Source: Liquorilactobacillus uvarum DSM 19971
Lineage (GTDB): Bacteria > Bacillota > Bacilli > Lactobacillales > Lactobacillaceae
Reading direction: 5' to 3'
DNA: 64,000 nt
Assembly: GCF_001434935.1 (NCBI RefSeq)
Contig: NZ_AZEG01000002.1
Location: forward strand, 62,001 to 126,000
Under the pieces are notes generated by a model. That model was not told the DNA's origin, did not search any database, and was given only the letters and a program-made list of their open reading frames with translations. The position numbers and the translations under genes were made by a program. Positions 38,349-49,055 of this stretch are shown here, in pieces; positions within the stretch are counted from its first letter, which is position 1; each line of letters begins with the position of its first letter.

Positions 38349-39287
38349 TTAAATTCCTGCACCTTCCTGTATTTTCTGTGCAAGTTCATTTATTTTGCGT
38401 AAACGGTGATTTATTCCAGATTTAGAGATTGGTCCACCTGGAACTATTTCGCCAAGTTCTTTCAAACTGACTTCCGGGTTTAAAATACGCGTGTGCGCCA
38501 CACTTTGAAGTTTTGGCGGTAGTTTATTAAGACCAACAGTCTTTTCAATATACTGAATATTTTGAATTTGCTTCTTAGCCGCATCTGCCACCTTATTCAT
38601 ATTAGCATTCTCACAGTTGACGATTCTATTAACCGAATTACGCATATCACGGATAATTCGAATGTCTTCAAACTTCAACATTGCATTTGTTGCACCAATT
38701 AACGATAAAAAGTCAGCAATCTTCTCCGCTTCTTTCAGATAAGTTATATATCCACTTCTCCGTTCTGTTTTTCGCGCATTTAAATCGTAACGATTTATCA
38801 AAGTACAAATAACATCATTTTGTTCTTCATACAATGAATAGATTTCAAGATGATAACGGCTCTTTTCGGGGTTATTAACAGATCCAGTTGCTAAAAAAGC
38901 TCCCCGCAAATATGATCTTGCCTTAGCATCATCATCTAGAAAGTTCAGGGGAATGCTATTTTTTATCTGAAATCCATCAAGAATATCAAGATCATTTAAT
39001 ACCAACTCACTGCCCTTTTTTAGTCTAACAATATAAAGATTATTTTTTTTTAATTTCATTTTGCGTCGGACTAGTAGTTCACTTTCAACTTCATAAAATT
39101 TCTTCAAAAGTGTATAGATTCGCCTTGCAATTGCAGGGTTTTCAGTTTGGATGTTCAAAATAAAATGATGTTGTGCAATACTTAGTGACCCGTTCATGCG
39201 AATAAGAGCCATTAATTCTGCTTTGGCATTTGCAAAATGAACATCAAGTGTTGTTAATTCTTTCTTTACTTCGCTGGCATAGGACAC
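38349..39287 (-). CDS. whiA: DNA-binding protein WhiA
   Basis: The 312 aa protein joins an N-terminal LAGLIDADG-homing-endonuclease-like domain ([24 protein letters not shown], about 127-150), lacking nuclease catalytic residues, to a C-terminal helix-turn-helix ([25 protein letters not shown]). In Firmicutes it affects cell division and chromosome segregation. It is the last gene of rapZ-yvcK-whiA, 17 bp after yvcK. Confidence 0.95.
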   Translation of the reverse strand: MSYASEVKKELTTLDVHFANAKAELMALIRMNGSLSIAQHHFILNIQTENPAIARRIYTLLKKFYEVESELLVRRKMKLKKNNLYIVRLKKGSELVLNDLDILDGFQIKNSIPLNFLDDDAKARSYLRGAFLATGSVNNPEKSRYHLEIYSLYEEQNDVICTLINRYDLNARKTERRSGYITYLKEAEKIADFLSLIGATNAMLKFEDIRIIRDMRNSVNRIVNCENANMNKVADAAKKQIQNIQYIEKTVGLNKLPPKLQSVAHTRILNPEVSLKELGEIVPGGPISKSGINHRLRKINELAQKIQEGAGI

Positions 39288-39304
39288 TGACAGTCCCCCT
39301 CTAG

Positions 39305-40330
39305 TTAATTGAATTCATTATCTATCCATGACAACGGTCGACTCGTCAATCGCATCAACTCATCAACAACTTGATTTCCATCATGAAATACTCCTCGATC
39401 CCGCAACTTGAGAAAATTATCTGAAATAACGCGACAGCCCTCTTGACGCAATCCATAAAAATCAGGTTTAACTTGATAGAGATATTCACCATACCTCTGA
39501 TGGTCCATATAGTTATCTGGAACAGGCTGTGTATTAACTAAAACAGTATCGATAATCTTTTGACCAAGATGCTTATTGAGAACCCGAACATGATCAGCAT
39601 CGGAAAAATGCTCCGTCTCTCCCTTTTGTGTCATGATATTGCAAATATAAATAACCTCAGCCTTAGTCTGGCAGACAGCCTTACCAACATTTGAGATCAT
39701 TAAATTAGGAAGAATGCTTGTAAAAAGACTTCCTGGGCCCAGTACAATTTGGTCCGCTTGCATAATAGCATCCACAACTTTTTGAACAGCGTGCGGCTTC
39801 TTCCCATCAACACTTGTTACCCAGACACGTTTAATCGTTTTGTCAGCAGCAGATATTTCAGACTCACCTGCCAGCACAGTTCCGTCTGTAAATTCAGCAT
39901 TCAATATTAGCGGATCATTAGCTGCAGGATAGACATGACCATCAATTTTCATTAATTGCGAAAGTTCCTGAACAGCATTAAAGATTCCATCGCCATTCAT
40001 TTCCGACAATGCAGCAATTATCAAATTACCAATTGCATGTCCTGAAAAAAACTGATCACTTGACTTGAAGCGATACTGAAAAATGTTCTTATAAATCTCC
40101 GGTGTGTTAGAGAGTGCTACCAATACATTACGGATGTCACCTGGTGGAACAACATTGATATAATCCCGAATAACACCGGATGAACCACCGTCATCCGCAA
40201 CCGTAACAATCGCTGTGATATCCGCATTTTTTTTGCGCAAAGCCCGCAATATAACAGGTAATCCCGTTCCACCTCCAATAACAACAATATGCGGTCTTTG
40301 TCTTCGACTATTTGTTATATTGTTCATCAT
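39305..40330 (-). CDS. yvcK: YvcK/CofD-like putative gluconeogenesis factor
   Basis: The 341 aa protein belongs to the CofD-like YvcK family, which binds UDP-sugars and in B. subtilis is needed on gluconeogenic carbon and affects cell shape. It has [16 protein letters not shown] (about 16-31), [14 protein letters not shown] (about 42-55), [12 protein letters not shown] and [14 protein letters not shown]. The ATG overlaps the rapZ stop by 4 bp, so the two are translationally coupled. Confidence 0.95.
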   Translation of the reverse strand: MMNNITNSRRQRPHIVVIGGGTGLPVILRALRKKNADITAIVTVADDGGSSGVIRDYINVVPPGDIRNVLVALSNTPEIYKNIFQYRFKSSDQFFSGHAIGNLIIAALSEMNGDGIFNAVQELSQLMKIDGHVYPAANDPLILNAEFTDGTVLAGESEISAADKTIKRVWVTSVDGKKPHAVQKVVDAIMQADQIVLGPGSLFTSILPNLMISNVGKAVCQTKAEVIYICNIMTQKGETEHFSDADHVRVLNKHLGQKIIDTVLVNTQPVPDNYMDHQRYGEYLYQVKPDFYGLRQEGCRVISDNFLKLRDRGVFHDGNQVVDELMRLTSRPLSWIDNEFN

Positions 40331-41211
40331 GATCGATTGCTAGACTCCTTTCGCCGCTTGACATCCCGATGAGATACTCTTACCGGATAAATCGATGCCA
40401 ACCTATCACCTATTCTCTTAGCTAATGCTACTGAACGGTGCTGCCCACCTGTACATCCAATCGCAATTGTCACACTTGACTTGCCTTCCTCTTTATATCC
40501 AGGAATTACATTTTCTAAAAGTGTCATAAATTGCTGATAAAATGACTCTGTTTTAGCAGACCTCATTACATAATCATATACAGGTTTGTCCAATCCAGTT
40601 TTCTTTTTCAATTCAGGGATATAATATGGATTTGGCAAGAACCTAACATCCATTACAATATCAGCATCAATTGGCAAGCCATATTTAAATCCAAAGGATA
40701 AAACTTCAACATGGAAAGCTGTTGACTCGCTAGTTTCAAAATTATGGAAAATCTCTTCTCGAAGTTGTCTGGGAGTTAATTTGCTTGTATCTACCACTAA
40801 TTGAGCTTTAGCACGTATGTCGGATAATAAATCACGTTCCAACTTAATTCCATCCATCAGCCTGCCTTCCATCGCCAAAGGATGAGAACGTCTTGTCTCC
40901 TTATACCTAGCAACTAACTCTCCATCAGAGGCATCAAGAAACAAAATTTTTGTGTCAATAAAATTGTCGTTTCCAAGATTATTCAGCATCTCAATTATTT
41001 CATCATAAAAAGCTCGAGAACGTAAATCAATCACAAGTGCTACTTTATTAACCTTTCCAGATTCGCGGACTAATTCCCAGAACTTCGGTAATAGTGTTGG
41101 CGGCATATTATCAATACAAAAATAGCCTAGATCTTCAAAGCTTTGAACAGCCACAGTCTTGCCGGCACCACTCATCCCGGTAATAACGACCAATTTTAAC
41201 GGTTCTTTCAT
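40327..41211 (-). CDS. rapZ: RNase adapter RapZ (YvcJ)
   Basis: This nucleotide-binding P-loop protein is 294 aa. Walker A GMSGAGKT is at about 10-17, with the Walker-B-like ALVIDLRS, and the C-terminal domain ends with [17 protein letters not shown]. In E. coli RapZ controls GlmZ; in B. subtilis YvcJ hydrolyses GTP and is linked to competence. ATG at 41211 is set by GGAGGA nine bases upstream; the longer TTG start overlaps that site. First gene of rapZ-yvcK-whiA. Confidence 0.95.
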   Translation of the reverse strand: MKEPLKLVVITGMSGAGKTVAVQSFEDLGYFCIDNMPPTLLPKFWELVRESGKVNKVALVIDLRSRAFYDEIIEMLNNLGNDNFIDTKILFLDASDGELVARYKETRRSHPLAMEGRLMDGIKLERDLLSDIRAKAQLVVDTSKLTPRQLREEIFHNFETSESTAFHVEVLSFGFKYGLPIDADIVMDVRFLPNPYYIPELKKKTGLDKPVYDYVMRSAKTESFYQQFMTLLENVIPGYKEEGKSSVTIAIGCTGGQHRSVALAKRIGDRLASIYPVRVSHRDVKRRKESSNRS

Positions 41212-41292
41212 TAATAATTCCTCCAATTTACACTTTCTGAATATTATAACATACCGGGTGTTTCAAAATAACTTTTATAATACTATTTTTTT

Positions 41293-41344
41293 ACAAAACA
41301 AAGGCCAAAGCAAAGTTCATTTTTTGCTTTGGCCTTTGTTTTGT
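41293..41344 (-). terminator. terminator after luxS
   Basis: A very long perfect stem ACAAAACAAAGGCCAAAGCA pairs with its complement at the right, flanked by T tracts. Confidence 0.92.
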
Positions 41345-41381
41345 AGCATAATTAAAACATTATCACAAACAAAAACTGATT

Positions 41382-41855
41382 TTATTCAACTACCTTACGA
41401 ACAAAAGGATCCGAAGAAATACCTTCATTCAAAATCTTGTGACACCATTCTTTGGCTGAAAAAAGCGAGTGATCACGGTAATTGCCACAACTTTTAATAT
41501 CAGTTCCTTGAACATCATCCCAAGTTGAATTTTCAATATCTTGCAATGCACCCTTCAAAGCCTTGGCAACTTCTACAGCGTCATGTTCACCCCATGTAAT
41601 CAGATGAAAACCTGTCCGGCAACCAAATGGAGAACAATCGATCACACCGTCTAAACGATCCCGCAGGTAACCCGCAAGCATATGTTCAATTGTATGCAAG
41701 CCAGCAGTTGGAATTGCATTTTCATTTGGTTGTACTAAGCGCAAATCATAGTTAGATATTTTATCACCTTTATGTCCCTCTTCAACTGTGATAAGTCGAA
41801 CATACGGAGCTTTGACTGCCGTATGATCTAATGCGAAACTTTCAACTTTTGCCAT
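41382..41855 (-). CDS. luxS: S-ribosylhomocysteine lyase LuxS
   Basis: This enzyme splits S-ribosylhomocysteine to homocysteine and the AI-2 precursor DPD in the activated methyl cycle. The 157 aa metalloenzyme has HTIEHML with metal ligands His54 and His58, the [11 protein letters not shown] loop with the catalytic Cys, and a later Cys in [10 protein letters not shown] as third ligand. It is monocistronic with its own terminator. Start ATG. Confidence 0.97.
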   Translation of the reverse strand: MAKVESFALDHTAVKAPYVRLITVEEGHKGDKISNYDLRLVQPNENAIPTAGLHTIEHMLAGYLRDRLDGVIDCSPFGCRTGFHLITWGEHDAVEVAKALKGALQDIENSTWDDVQGTDIKSCGNYRDHSLFSAKEWCHKILNEGISSDPFVRKVVE

Positions 41856-41916
41856 TCACTATCCACTCCAATCTATATCATTACTCTAAGCACTTTGAAT
41901 CAAAAAAGCAAGCCCC

Positions 41917-44760
41917 TCAACGATGCTTTCGTTCTCGATCCCGTACTAGTGCTGCATGCAAATATTTACCCGTGTAACTATCTTTGATACCCTCAACATC
42001 TTCAGGTTTACCCACAGCAACAACAGTTCCACCACCATCCCCGCCTTCAGGCCCAAGATCTATCAAGTAATCTGCTGTTTTTATAACATCTAAATTATGT
42101 TCGATTACGAGAACTGTATTTCCTTTATCGACAAGTCTTTGCAGAACATTTAATAAATTTCTGATGTCATCAGTGTGCAACCCAGTAGTTGGTTCATCTA
42201 AAATATAGAATGTCTTTCCGTTAGATTTGCGATGCAACTCCGAGGCTAGTTTCATCCGTTGCGCCTCACCACCAGATAAGGTTGTGGCCGGCTGCCCGAG
42301 CTTGACATATCCAAGCCCCACATCAACAATTGTTTGTAATTTACGTCTGATTTTAGGAATGGCGGAAAAAAATTCTAAAGCTTCTAAAACCGTCATGTCT
42401 AAAATTTGTGCAATGTTTTTATCTTTGTATTGAATTTCTAAGGTTTCAGAATTATATCTAGCACCATGGCAAACTTCGCATGGAACATATACATCTGGTA
42501 GAAAATTCATTTCAATTTTTATTATTCCATCGCCCTTGCAAGCTTCACAACGACCACCTTTAACATTAAAACTAAAACGTCCTTTCCCATAACCACGCAT
42601 TTTGGCAGCATTGGTTTGAGCAAACAAATCACGCACATCATCAAATACACTAGTATAAGTAGCGGGGTTACTCCGCGGTGTTCGGCCAATCGGACTTTGA
42701 TCAATGTCGATTACCTTTTCAAGGTTTTCTACCCCTTCAATCCTCTCAAATTTGCCGGGTTTATCTGAATTGCCATTTAACTTTTGAGCTAGTGCACGCT
42801 TCAAAATCATATTTATAAGTGTTGACTTGCCTGAGCCAGAAACACCAGTAACTGCTATAAATTCGCCTAAGGGAAAATCAACGTCTATTTTCTTTAAATT
42901 GTTTTCAGCCGCGCCCTTAATACGCAAATACTTACCATTTCCAGATCGTCGTTCTTCAGGTACAGCAATAAATTCTCGTCCAGATAAATACTGTCCGGTA
43001 ATGGACTTGCGTGAGCGAGCAACTTGTTTCGGGGTCCCTGCTGCCATAACATTTCCCCCATCACTTCCCGCACCAGGTCCAATGTCTATCACATAATCTG
43101 CCGCTCGCATCGTATCTTCATCATGTTCTACCACAATCAGTGTGTTGCCTAAATCACGCATTTTTTTTAAGGACGAGATCAAACGATCGTTATCTCTTTG
43201 ATGCAGACCGATTGAGGGTTCATCTAAGATATACAAAACCCCTGACAGATTAGAACCAATTTGAGTTGCTAAACGTATTCGCTGTGCCTCACCTCCAGAC
43301 AAAGTGCGTGCGGAACGACTCAAAGTCAAATATTCTAAACCAACATTTATTAAAAATGTCAGACGATCTTTGATTTCCTTCAAAATTGGATGGGCGATCG
43401 CTGTATCTTGCTCATTAAAAGTTATTTTTTCAAAAAAATGCAAAGCTGCAGCGATATTATCATCTGAAACTTCACCAATATGCCTTCCAGCTATTTTAAC
43501 AGCCAAAGCCTTTTGGTTAAGACGATAACCGTGACAAGTTTGACAAGTCAGACTTGTCATATATTTACGCATAACATCACGTGTAAAATCACTATTCGTT
43601 TCATGGTAGCGTCTTTTGATATTTGGAATAACACCTTCAAAAGGAACATCAACATCCCGAACTCCGCCAAAATCATTCTCATAGTGAAAATGAAAAATCT
43701 TGTCACCCGCACCATACAGAATAGTTTCTTTCTCAGCAGGTGTTAATTCTGTAAAAGGTGTGTCCATATCAATTTCAAAAGCATCACACATCTGCTCAAG
43801 TAAACTAGGATAGTATTTAGAACTAATCGGGTTCCACGGCTCAATCACACCTTCATTTAGTGTTTTGTGTGGATTTGGGATGACCAAATCTTTATCCACT
43901 TCCAGCTTTACACCCAAACCATCACAATCAGGACAAGCACCAAAAGGTGCATTAAAAGAAAACAAACGTGGCTCTAATTCACCGATTGAAAAACCACAAT
44001 AAGGGCACGAAAAATTTTCTGAAAACTGCAGCATTTCTCCGTCAATGATATCGGCGCTTGCATAGCCCTTAGAAAGTCGCAGAGAAGCTTCAAAAGAATC
44101 AAAAAGACGGGAGCGCACTCCATTTTTGACAACAATTCTATCGACTACTACTTCAATTGAATGTTTTTTATTCTTATCCAGTTCCAATTTGTCTTCTATA
44201 TCGTAAATCTTTCCATCTACGCGAACACGAACAAATCCTTCACGCTTTATCTTCTCAAAGATCTTTTTATGCTGGCCTTTTTTCTGTCTGATGATTGGTG
44301 ACAAAATTTGAATCTTAGTTCTTTCCGGTAATTGTAAAACTCGATCAACCATTTGTTCAGGCGATTGGCTCGTTATCTTGTGCCCGTCATTGGGACAAGT
44401 TGGAGTCCCAACTCTAGCCCATAAAAGACGTAGATAATCATTTATCTCAGTAACTGTTCCAACAGTCGATCGGGGATTTTTAGATGTTGTTTTTTGATCA
44501 ATTGAAATTGCAGGGGATAAGCCATCAATTGAATCAACATCTGGCTTATCCATTTGCCCCAAGAATTGCCGCGCATAAGCAGACAGACTCTCAACATATC
44601 TTCGCTGTCCTTCGGCATATAATGTGTCAAATGCCAATGAACTTTTACCAGAGCCTGACAAACCAGTCATCACAACTAACTTATTTTTAGGAATTGTAAC
44701 ATCAATATTTTTCAAATTATGCGCACGGGCGCCGTGAATCACAATCTTATTTTGTACCAC
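41917..44760 (-). CDS. uvrA: excinuclease ABC subunit A
   Basis: This damage-recognition ATPase of nucleotide excision repair is 947 aa with two ABC modules: Walker [11 protein letters not shown] near residue 32 and [10 protein letters not shown] near 640, two LSGGEAQR signatures, and zinc-finger cysteines (CPYCG...[16 protein letters not shown]...CEVCHG). It follows uvrB by 28 bp, so both share the LexA-type promoter. Complete and conserved. Confidence 0.98.
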   Translation of the reverse strand: MVQNKIVIHGARAHNLKNIDVTIPKNKLVVMTGLSGSGKSSLAFDTLYAEGQRRYVESLSAYARQFLGQMDKPDVDSIDGLSPAISIDQKTTSKNPRSTVGTVTEINDYLRLLWARVGTPTCPNDGHKITSQSPEQMVDRVLQLPERTKIQILSPIIRQKKGQHKKIFEKIKREGFVRVRVDGKIYDIEDKLELDKNKKHSIEVVVDRIVVKNGVRSRLFDSFEASLRLSKGYASADIIDGEMLQFSENFSCPYCGFSIGELEPRLFSFNAPFGACPDCDGLGVKLEVDKDLVIPNPHKTLNEGVIEPWNPISSKYYPSLLEQMCDAFEIDMDTPFTELTPAEKETILYGAGDKIFHFHYENDFGGVRDVDVPFEGVIPNIKRRYHETNSDFTRDVMRKYMTSLTCQTCHGYRLNQKALAVKIAGRHIGEVSDDNIAAALHFFEKITFNEQDTAIAHPILKEIKDRLTFLINVGLEYLTLSRSARTLSGGEAQRIRLATQIGSNLSGVLYILDEPSIGLHQRDNDRLISSLKKMRDLGNTLIVVEHDEDTMRAADYVIDIGPGAGSDGGNVMAAGTPKQVARSRKSITGQYLSGREFIAVPEERRSGNGKYLRIKGAAENNLKKIDVDFPLGEFIAVTGVSGSGKSTLINMILKRALAQKLNGNSDKPGKFERIEGVENLEKVIDIDQSPIGRTPRSNPATYTSVFDDVRDLFAQTNAAKMRGYGKGRFSFNVKGGRCEACKGDGIIKIEMNFLPDVYVPCEVCHGARYNSETLEIQYKDKNIAQILDMTVLEALEFFSAIPKIRRKLQTIVDVGLGYVKLGQPATTLSGGEAQRMKLASELHRKSNGKTFYILDEPTTGLHTDDIRNLLNVLQRLVDKGNTVLVIEHNLDVIKTADYLIDLGPEGGDGGGTVVAVGKPEDVEGIKDSYTGKYLHAALVRDRERKHR

Positions 44761-44788
44761 TCTTCATTTCCTTCCTTCATTACAAACT

Positions 44789-46792
44789 CTATTCAATCTG
44801 CGCCTTTAATTCCATAATCGTATCACGTAAGGTTGCGGCTTCTTCAAAATCAAGTTTTTTAGCTGCAGCTCTCATTTGTTCCTCTAACCTGCCGATCATT
44901 TCTTTTTGATCATCTCGTTCTAGATCATTGAATTCTAATTCTGTAAATGATTCCTTTTTCCCATTATTTTTAGCAGGTTTAGTTATTGAAATCAAATCAC
45001 GGACTTTTTTCTTAATCGTTTTTGGAATAATATGATGTTCTTCATTATAATGTTCTTGAATACTACGCCGTCTTTTAGTTTCGTTAATTGCGGCTTTCAT
45101 CGAATCGGTTATCTTGTCAGCATACATTATAACTCGCCCATTCTCATTACGTGCCGCTCGTCCGATAGTCTGTACAAGTGAACGTTCACTACGTAAAAAA
45201 CCCTCTTTATCAGCATCTAAAATCGCTACTAACGAGACCTCTGGGACATCGATTCCCTCACGCAGGAGGTTAATACCTACAAGGACGTCAAATTTTCCTA
45301 AACGTAAATCACGAACAATCTTAGTTCTCTCCAACGTTTTTATATCTGAATGTAGGTATTTAACCTTTATTCTCAATTCCTTCAAATAATCTGTTAAATC
45401 TTCAGACATCTTTTTTGTAAGTGTTGTTATAAAGACACGTTCATTTCGTTCAACCCGCTTATTAATTTCACCTACAAGATCATCCATCTGACCCATGATC
45501 GGTCGGGCTTCAATTATAGGATCAAGCAACCCGGTTGGTCGAATGATCTGCTGGATGATTTCATCTGTTTGAGCCTGTTCATAAGGCCCTGGAGTCGCAG
45601 ACATATAAACTATTTGGTGAACATGTTTTTCAAATTCATTTAATGTTAACGGTCGATTATCAAGTGCGCTTGGAAGCCTGAATCCATAATCTACCAGCAT
45701 TTGTTTACGGGCACGATCGCCATTGTACATCCCACGAACTTGAGGCATTGTCACATGTGACTCATCAACTACAATCAAAAAATCTTTAGGAAAGAAATCC
45801 AGTAAAGTATAAGGTGGTTCGCCTTCTTTTCGACCATCCATATGTCGTGAATAATTTTCTATTCCTGAACAATATCCCATTTCTCTTAACATTTCAATAT
45901 CATAGGTTGTACGCTGTTCCAGGCGCTGTGCTTCAAGCAATTTATTCTCATGTTTAAACTTTTTGAGTTGCTGCTCTAGTTCAGACTGAATTCCTGCAAT
46001 TGCCTTATCCATAATGTTATCATTGGTCATAAAATGAGTCGCAGGAAAAATTGAAACATGGCTCCGATCACCAATGATTTCACCTGTTAGTGAGTCAACC
46101 TCACGTATTCGGTCAATTTCATCTCCGAAAAATTCGATACGCAATGCACGTTCATCCCGCGAGGCCGGAAAAATTTCGACTATATCACCGTGCACACGGA
46201 AACGACCACGCTGGAAATCAATATCATTTCGTTCAAACTGAATATCGACCAGTTGACGCAACAATGTATCTCGATCTAGTGTTTGTCCGACTCTCAATGA
46301 AAGCGTGTGTTCCTTATATTCATGCGGATCACCTAATCCAAAAATTGAAGATACCGAAGCTACAACTATTACATCATTTCGTTCTAAAAGAGAACTTGTC
46401 GCCGAATGCCGCAACTTATCTATCTCATCGTTAATACTTGAATCCTTTTCAATATAAGTATCACTAGAAGGAACGTATGCCTCAGGCTGATAATAATCGT
46501 AGTAGCTGACAAAATACTCAACAGCATTATTTGGAAAAAACTCTTTGAATTCCCCATAAAGCTGTCCAGCTAAAGTCTTGTTATGTGCTAAAACAAGTGT
46601 CGGTTTATTAGCATTTTTTATCACATTCGAAATCGTAAATGTTTTACCTGTTCCTGTTGCCCCAAGTAAAACCTGAGCTTTATGCCCTTCCTTGATCCCT
46701 TCTGATAACTTCTTAATAGCCTGCGGCTGATCACCAGTTGGCTGATAAGGTGAAACTATATCAAAATGCCGGTCTACCTGTCTTTCTATCAT
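44789..46792 (-). CDS. uvrB: excinuclease ABC subunit B
   Basis: This helicase-like subunit verifies damage and recruits UvrC. The 667 aa protein has Walker A GATGTGKT (about 40-47), the beta-hairpin [33 protein letters not shown], the [12 protein letters not shown] and QTIGRAARN helicase motifs, and the C-terminal UVR motif ([22 protein letters not shown]). The ATG follows CGGAGG. Its promoter carries a LexA box and its leader contains a hairpin. Confidence 0.98.
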   Translation of the reverse strand: MIERQVDRHFDIVSPYQPTGDQPQAIKKLSEGIKEGHKAQVLLGATGTGKTFTISNVIKNANKPTLVLAHNKTLAGQLYGEFKEFFPNNAVEYFVSYYDYYQPEAYVPSSDTYIEKDSSINDEIDKLRHSATSSLLERNDVIVVASVSSIFGLGDPHEYKEHTLSLRVGQTLDRDTLLRQLVDIQFERNDIDFQRGRFRVHGDIVEIFPASRDERALRIEFFGDEIDRIREVDSLTGEIIGDRSHVSIFPATHFMTNDNIMDKAIAGIQSELEQQLKKFKHENKLLEAQRLEQRTTYDIEMLREMGYCSGIENYSRHMDGRKEGEPPYTLLDFFPKDFLIVVDESHVTMPQVRGMYNGDRARKQMLVDYGFRLPSALDNRPLTLNEFEKHVHQIVYMSATPGPYEQAQTDEIIQQIIRPTGLLDPIIEARPIMGQMDDLVGEINKRVERNERVFITTLTKKMSEDLTDYLKELRIKVKYLHSDIKTLERTKIVRDLRLGKFDVLVGINLLREGIDVPEVSLVAILDADKEGFLRSERSLVQTIGRAARNENGRVIMYADKITDSMKAAINETKRRRSIQEHYNEEHHIIPKTIKKKVRDLISITKPAKNNGKKESFTELEFNDLERDDQKEMIGRLEEQMRAAAKKLDFEEAATLRDTIMELKAQIE

Positions 46793-46823
46793 AATATCTG
46801 GCCTCCGTGCTCTTTTTAGTTAC

Positions 46824-46854
46824 AAAAAGACCACGACAATTGACTGCCACGGCC
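46824..46854 (-). terminator. hairpin with T5 tract in the uvrB leader
   Basis: On the minus strand GGCCGTGGCA pairs through all ten positions (some G-U) with TGTCGTGGTC, then TTTTTG. It can end pncB transcripts, but it lies downstream of the candidate uvrB promoter, so it would also be the first structure in the uvrB mRNA. Confidence 0.65.
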
Positions 46855-46871
46855 TATTTACTCGCTTATTC

Positions 46872-46897
46872 ATTTTAACACAGCGAACATACTTTCG
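46872..46897 (-). promoter_or_regulatory. uvrBA promoter with LexA/DinR box
   Basis: CGAACATACTTTCG (46884-46897) matches the Gram-positive SOS box CGAAC-N4-GTTCG at all but one position. On the minus strand it precedes TGTTAAAAT, an extended -10 (hexamer at 46872-46877). LexA binding here would block uvrBA transcription until DNA damage. Confidence 0.75.
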
Positions 46898-46920
46898 CAC
46901 GTTTCGCATACACTTCAGTT

Positions 46921-48354
46921 TTAATAGGAAAACTCTTCGATCATCTTTAAGCGTAAATCTTTGAGCTGACCTGTCCAATAAACATCATAAATATCAGGAT
47001 TTTTCAATCGCAAGCATGATGACGGCAATTCAGCAATTGCTTTTTTCGAAAAAGCCTGAATTTCCATTGTTTTAGGTGTTCGGTAAATTAATGTACCTTC
47101 TTTAAAAATTTGGACTTGCAATGGTTTTAATTGCCATGAATGGAGCTGCTTTACATGCTGTGTTTTGTTTGGATCAGAATTATAAATATTGCTGCTTTCT
47201 TTTACTTTTTCAGAGTCCAAGCACAACAAATCACCACGTGCCCTTTTTTCTTCATCATATAATCGATACAATCGTTTAAAACCTGGAATAGTAGTTTTTT
47301 CAACTGTATTACTTAATTTTATTTTAGGTGTTATTACATCATTTTCCTGTGTTGCCACTAACTTATAAACACCGCTCAAAACTGGATCTGATGATGCTGT
47401 AATTAATTTCTCACCGACACCAAAACTATCAATTGATGCCCCTTCTTCCAAAACATTTTGAATAACATCTTCATCCAAAGCATTTGAAACCGTGATTGTT
47501 GCATTCTTAAACCCTGCATCATCGAGCAATTTGCGTGCTTTTTGTGTCAACACTGTAATATCACCTGAGTCGATACGCACTCCGATATGATCACTTATTC
47601 CCATCTTTTTTAATTCTTTAAAAATTCGGATAGCATTAGGTACACCAGACTTTAAAACATCATAAGTATCGACTAGTAGTAAGCAGTTATGCGGATAGAC
47701 TTTCATCCAAGCTTGAAAAGCCGCACGCTCACTTGAAAACGACTGAATCCAACTGTGTGCCATTGTTCCAAGAGGTTTCAATCCAAATAGTTTAGCACTC
47801 AAGACATTAGCTGTGCCTGAACATCCGCCAATGACAGCTGCCCTAGCCCCATACGTAGCTGCATCAGCTCCTTGGGCACGCCGTGATCCGAACTCCATGA
47901 CAGGACGATTCCTAGCAACCATACAAATTCGGCGGGCTTTAGTCGCAATCAGTGATTCATGATTAACAATATTCAATAACATTGTTTCAAGTAATTGTAC
48001 CTGTACTAATGGACCTCTGACTGTCAATAATGGCTCATTGGGAAAAACAGGTGTTCCCTCCTCAACCGACCACACATCACATTTAAAATCAAAATCATGA
48101 AGATATTCCAAAAAGGCATCATCAAAAATGTTCAAATCTTTCAAGTATTCAATATCCGAATCGCTAAAATGTAGCTCATCTAAATAATTGATAACTTGTG
48201 CCAGACCCGCATAGACCACTAGCCCACCTTTATCAGGAATCTTGCGAAAATATAAGTCGAAATAACCAATTTTTTCCGGCTGTTCTCTAAAAAAGCCATT
48301 AGCCATTGTCAACTCATACAAATCCAGCAGCAAAGACAAATTTCTCGTTTTCAT
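46921..48354 (-). CDS. pncB: nicotinate phosphoribosyltransferase
   Basis: This enzyme makes nicotinate mononucleotide from nicotinate and PRPP, the entry of the NAD salvage route. The 477 aa protein has LLDLYELTMANGF at the N-terminus, EFGSRRAQG (about 154-162), GTMAHSWIQSF and IRIDSGDI (PRPP site). The neighbouring NiaR gene, 82 bp upstream, controls niacin uptake and salvage in Firmicutes. The ATG follows TTGGAGGA. Confidence 0.96.
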   Translation of the reverse strand: MKTRNLSLLLDLYELTMANGFFREQPEKIGYFDLYFRKIPDKGGLVVYAGLAQVINYLDELHFSDSDIEYLKDLNIFDDAFLEYLHDFDFKCDVWSVEEGTPVFPNEPLLTVRGPLVQVQLLETMLLNIVNHESLIATKARRICMVARNRPVMEFGSRRAQGADAATYGARAAVIGGCSGTANVLSAKLFGLKPLGTMAHSWIQSFSSERAAFQAWMKVYPHNCLLLVDTYDVLKSGVPNAIRIFKELKKMGISDHIGVRIDSGDITVLTQKARKLLDDAGFKNATITVSNALDEDVIQNVLEEGASIDSFGVGEKLITASSDPVLSGVYKLVATQENDVITPKIKLSNTVEKTTIPGFKRLYRLYDEEKRARGDLLCLDSEKVKESSNIYNSDPNKTQHVKQLHSWQLKPLQVQIFKEGTLIYRTPKTMEIQAFSKKAIAELPSSCLRLKNPDIYDVYWTGQLKDLRLKMIEEFSY

Positions 48355-48390
48355 CTGTTTCCTCCAATAACTTTTCCCTCACAAAAAGGG

Positions 48391-48449
48391 TGTCAAGACA
48401 TTAATAGTTTAAAATTATACCTGCATTCAGCCTTTGTCAAGTCTTGTCA
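48391..48449 (-). promoter_or_regulatory. pncB promoter with two candidate NiaR sites
   Basis: On the minus strand TTGACA (48435-48440) and TATAAT (48414-48419) are both perfect but only 15 bp apart. A perfect palindrome TGTCAAGACA (48391-48400) lies just after the expected start, and TGTCAAGTCTTGTCA (48435-48449) covers the -35 box and the last codons of niaR. Their shared TGTCAAG core suggests one regulator, most simply NiaR. Confidence 0.6.
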
Positions 48450-48952
48450 TGATATAGAAATCCTAGTTCATCCAGTCGGTGTTGAATTTTATTAAACGTT
48501 TCTTCGTCTTTGCAACTGATGTTATGCAAATGAATTCCATTGGTCAAACTCGCAAGTAACTTATGATTTTCATTTTTTACGCGACTCATGAAATCATTAA
48601 TATCTGATTGGGTTGCTAAACCTAATGTCCCAACAATCTGCCCGTAAACACTGTGTTCAATCAACACATCAACTACCTCACCTTTTAAGGAAATGATGCT
48701 TTCCAGCTCTGCTCTTGTTTGGTCAAATGTATGCTGACACACAACGACACCGTGATAGGATGTACTCTCTTCTTGGTACTTATACCCATTTACAGTTGAT
48801 ACGATCGGCTCTCCCTGAGCACGTAAAAGAGCAATGTCTCCGACAACTGTCTGGCGGCTAACACCATATTTTCTTGCTAATTGATTGGCACTAAGCAACT
48901 TTTGATTATGCAATTCATCTTTAATTGCTATTCTTCTTTGTATAGTATTCAA
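48437..48952 (-). CDS. niaR: niacin-responsive transcription repressor NiaR
   Basis: The 171 aa protein has an N-terminal helix-turn-helix (LLSANQLARKYGVSRQTVVGDIALLRAQG, residues 19-47) and a C-terminal 3H domain with the metal- and niacin-binding histidines (YHGVVVCQH, IEHSVYGQI, NGIHLHNI). It represses niacin salvage genes when niacin is present. TTG start with AAAGGA upstream. It is next to pncB, a predicted target. Confidence 0.92.
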   Translation of the reverse strand: MNTIQRRIAIKDELHNQKLLSANQLARKYGVSRQTVVGDIALLRAQGEPIVSTVNGYKYQEESTSYHGVVVCQHTFDQTRAELESIISLKGEVVDVLIEHSVYGQIVGTLGLATQSDINDFMSRVKNENHKLLASLTNGIHLHNISCKDEETFNKIQHRLDELGFLYHDKT

Positions 48953-48994
48953 TTATTAGCTTCCTTTCTCTCTGCTCTTCTAAATATATACAAA

Positions 48995-49029
48995 AAGAGG
49001 AAATGCGAACTTTAATTCGTTTTCCTCTT
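48995..49029 (-). terminator. terminator after pgm
   Basis: AGAGGAAA/TTTCCTCT with inner GCGAA/TTCGT stem runs into T5 on the minus strand. Confidence 0.88.
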
Positions 49030-49055
49030 CTGTACAAATAGTCCAAGGTAAATAA

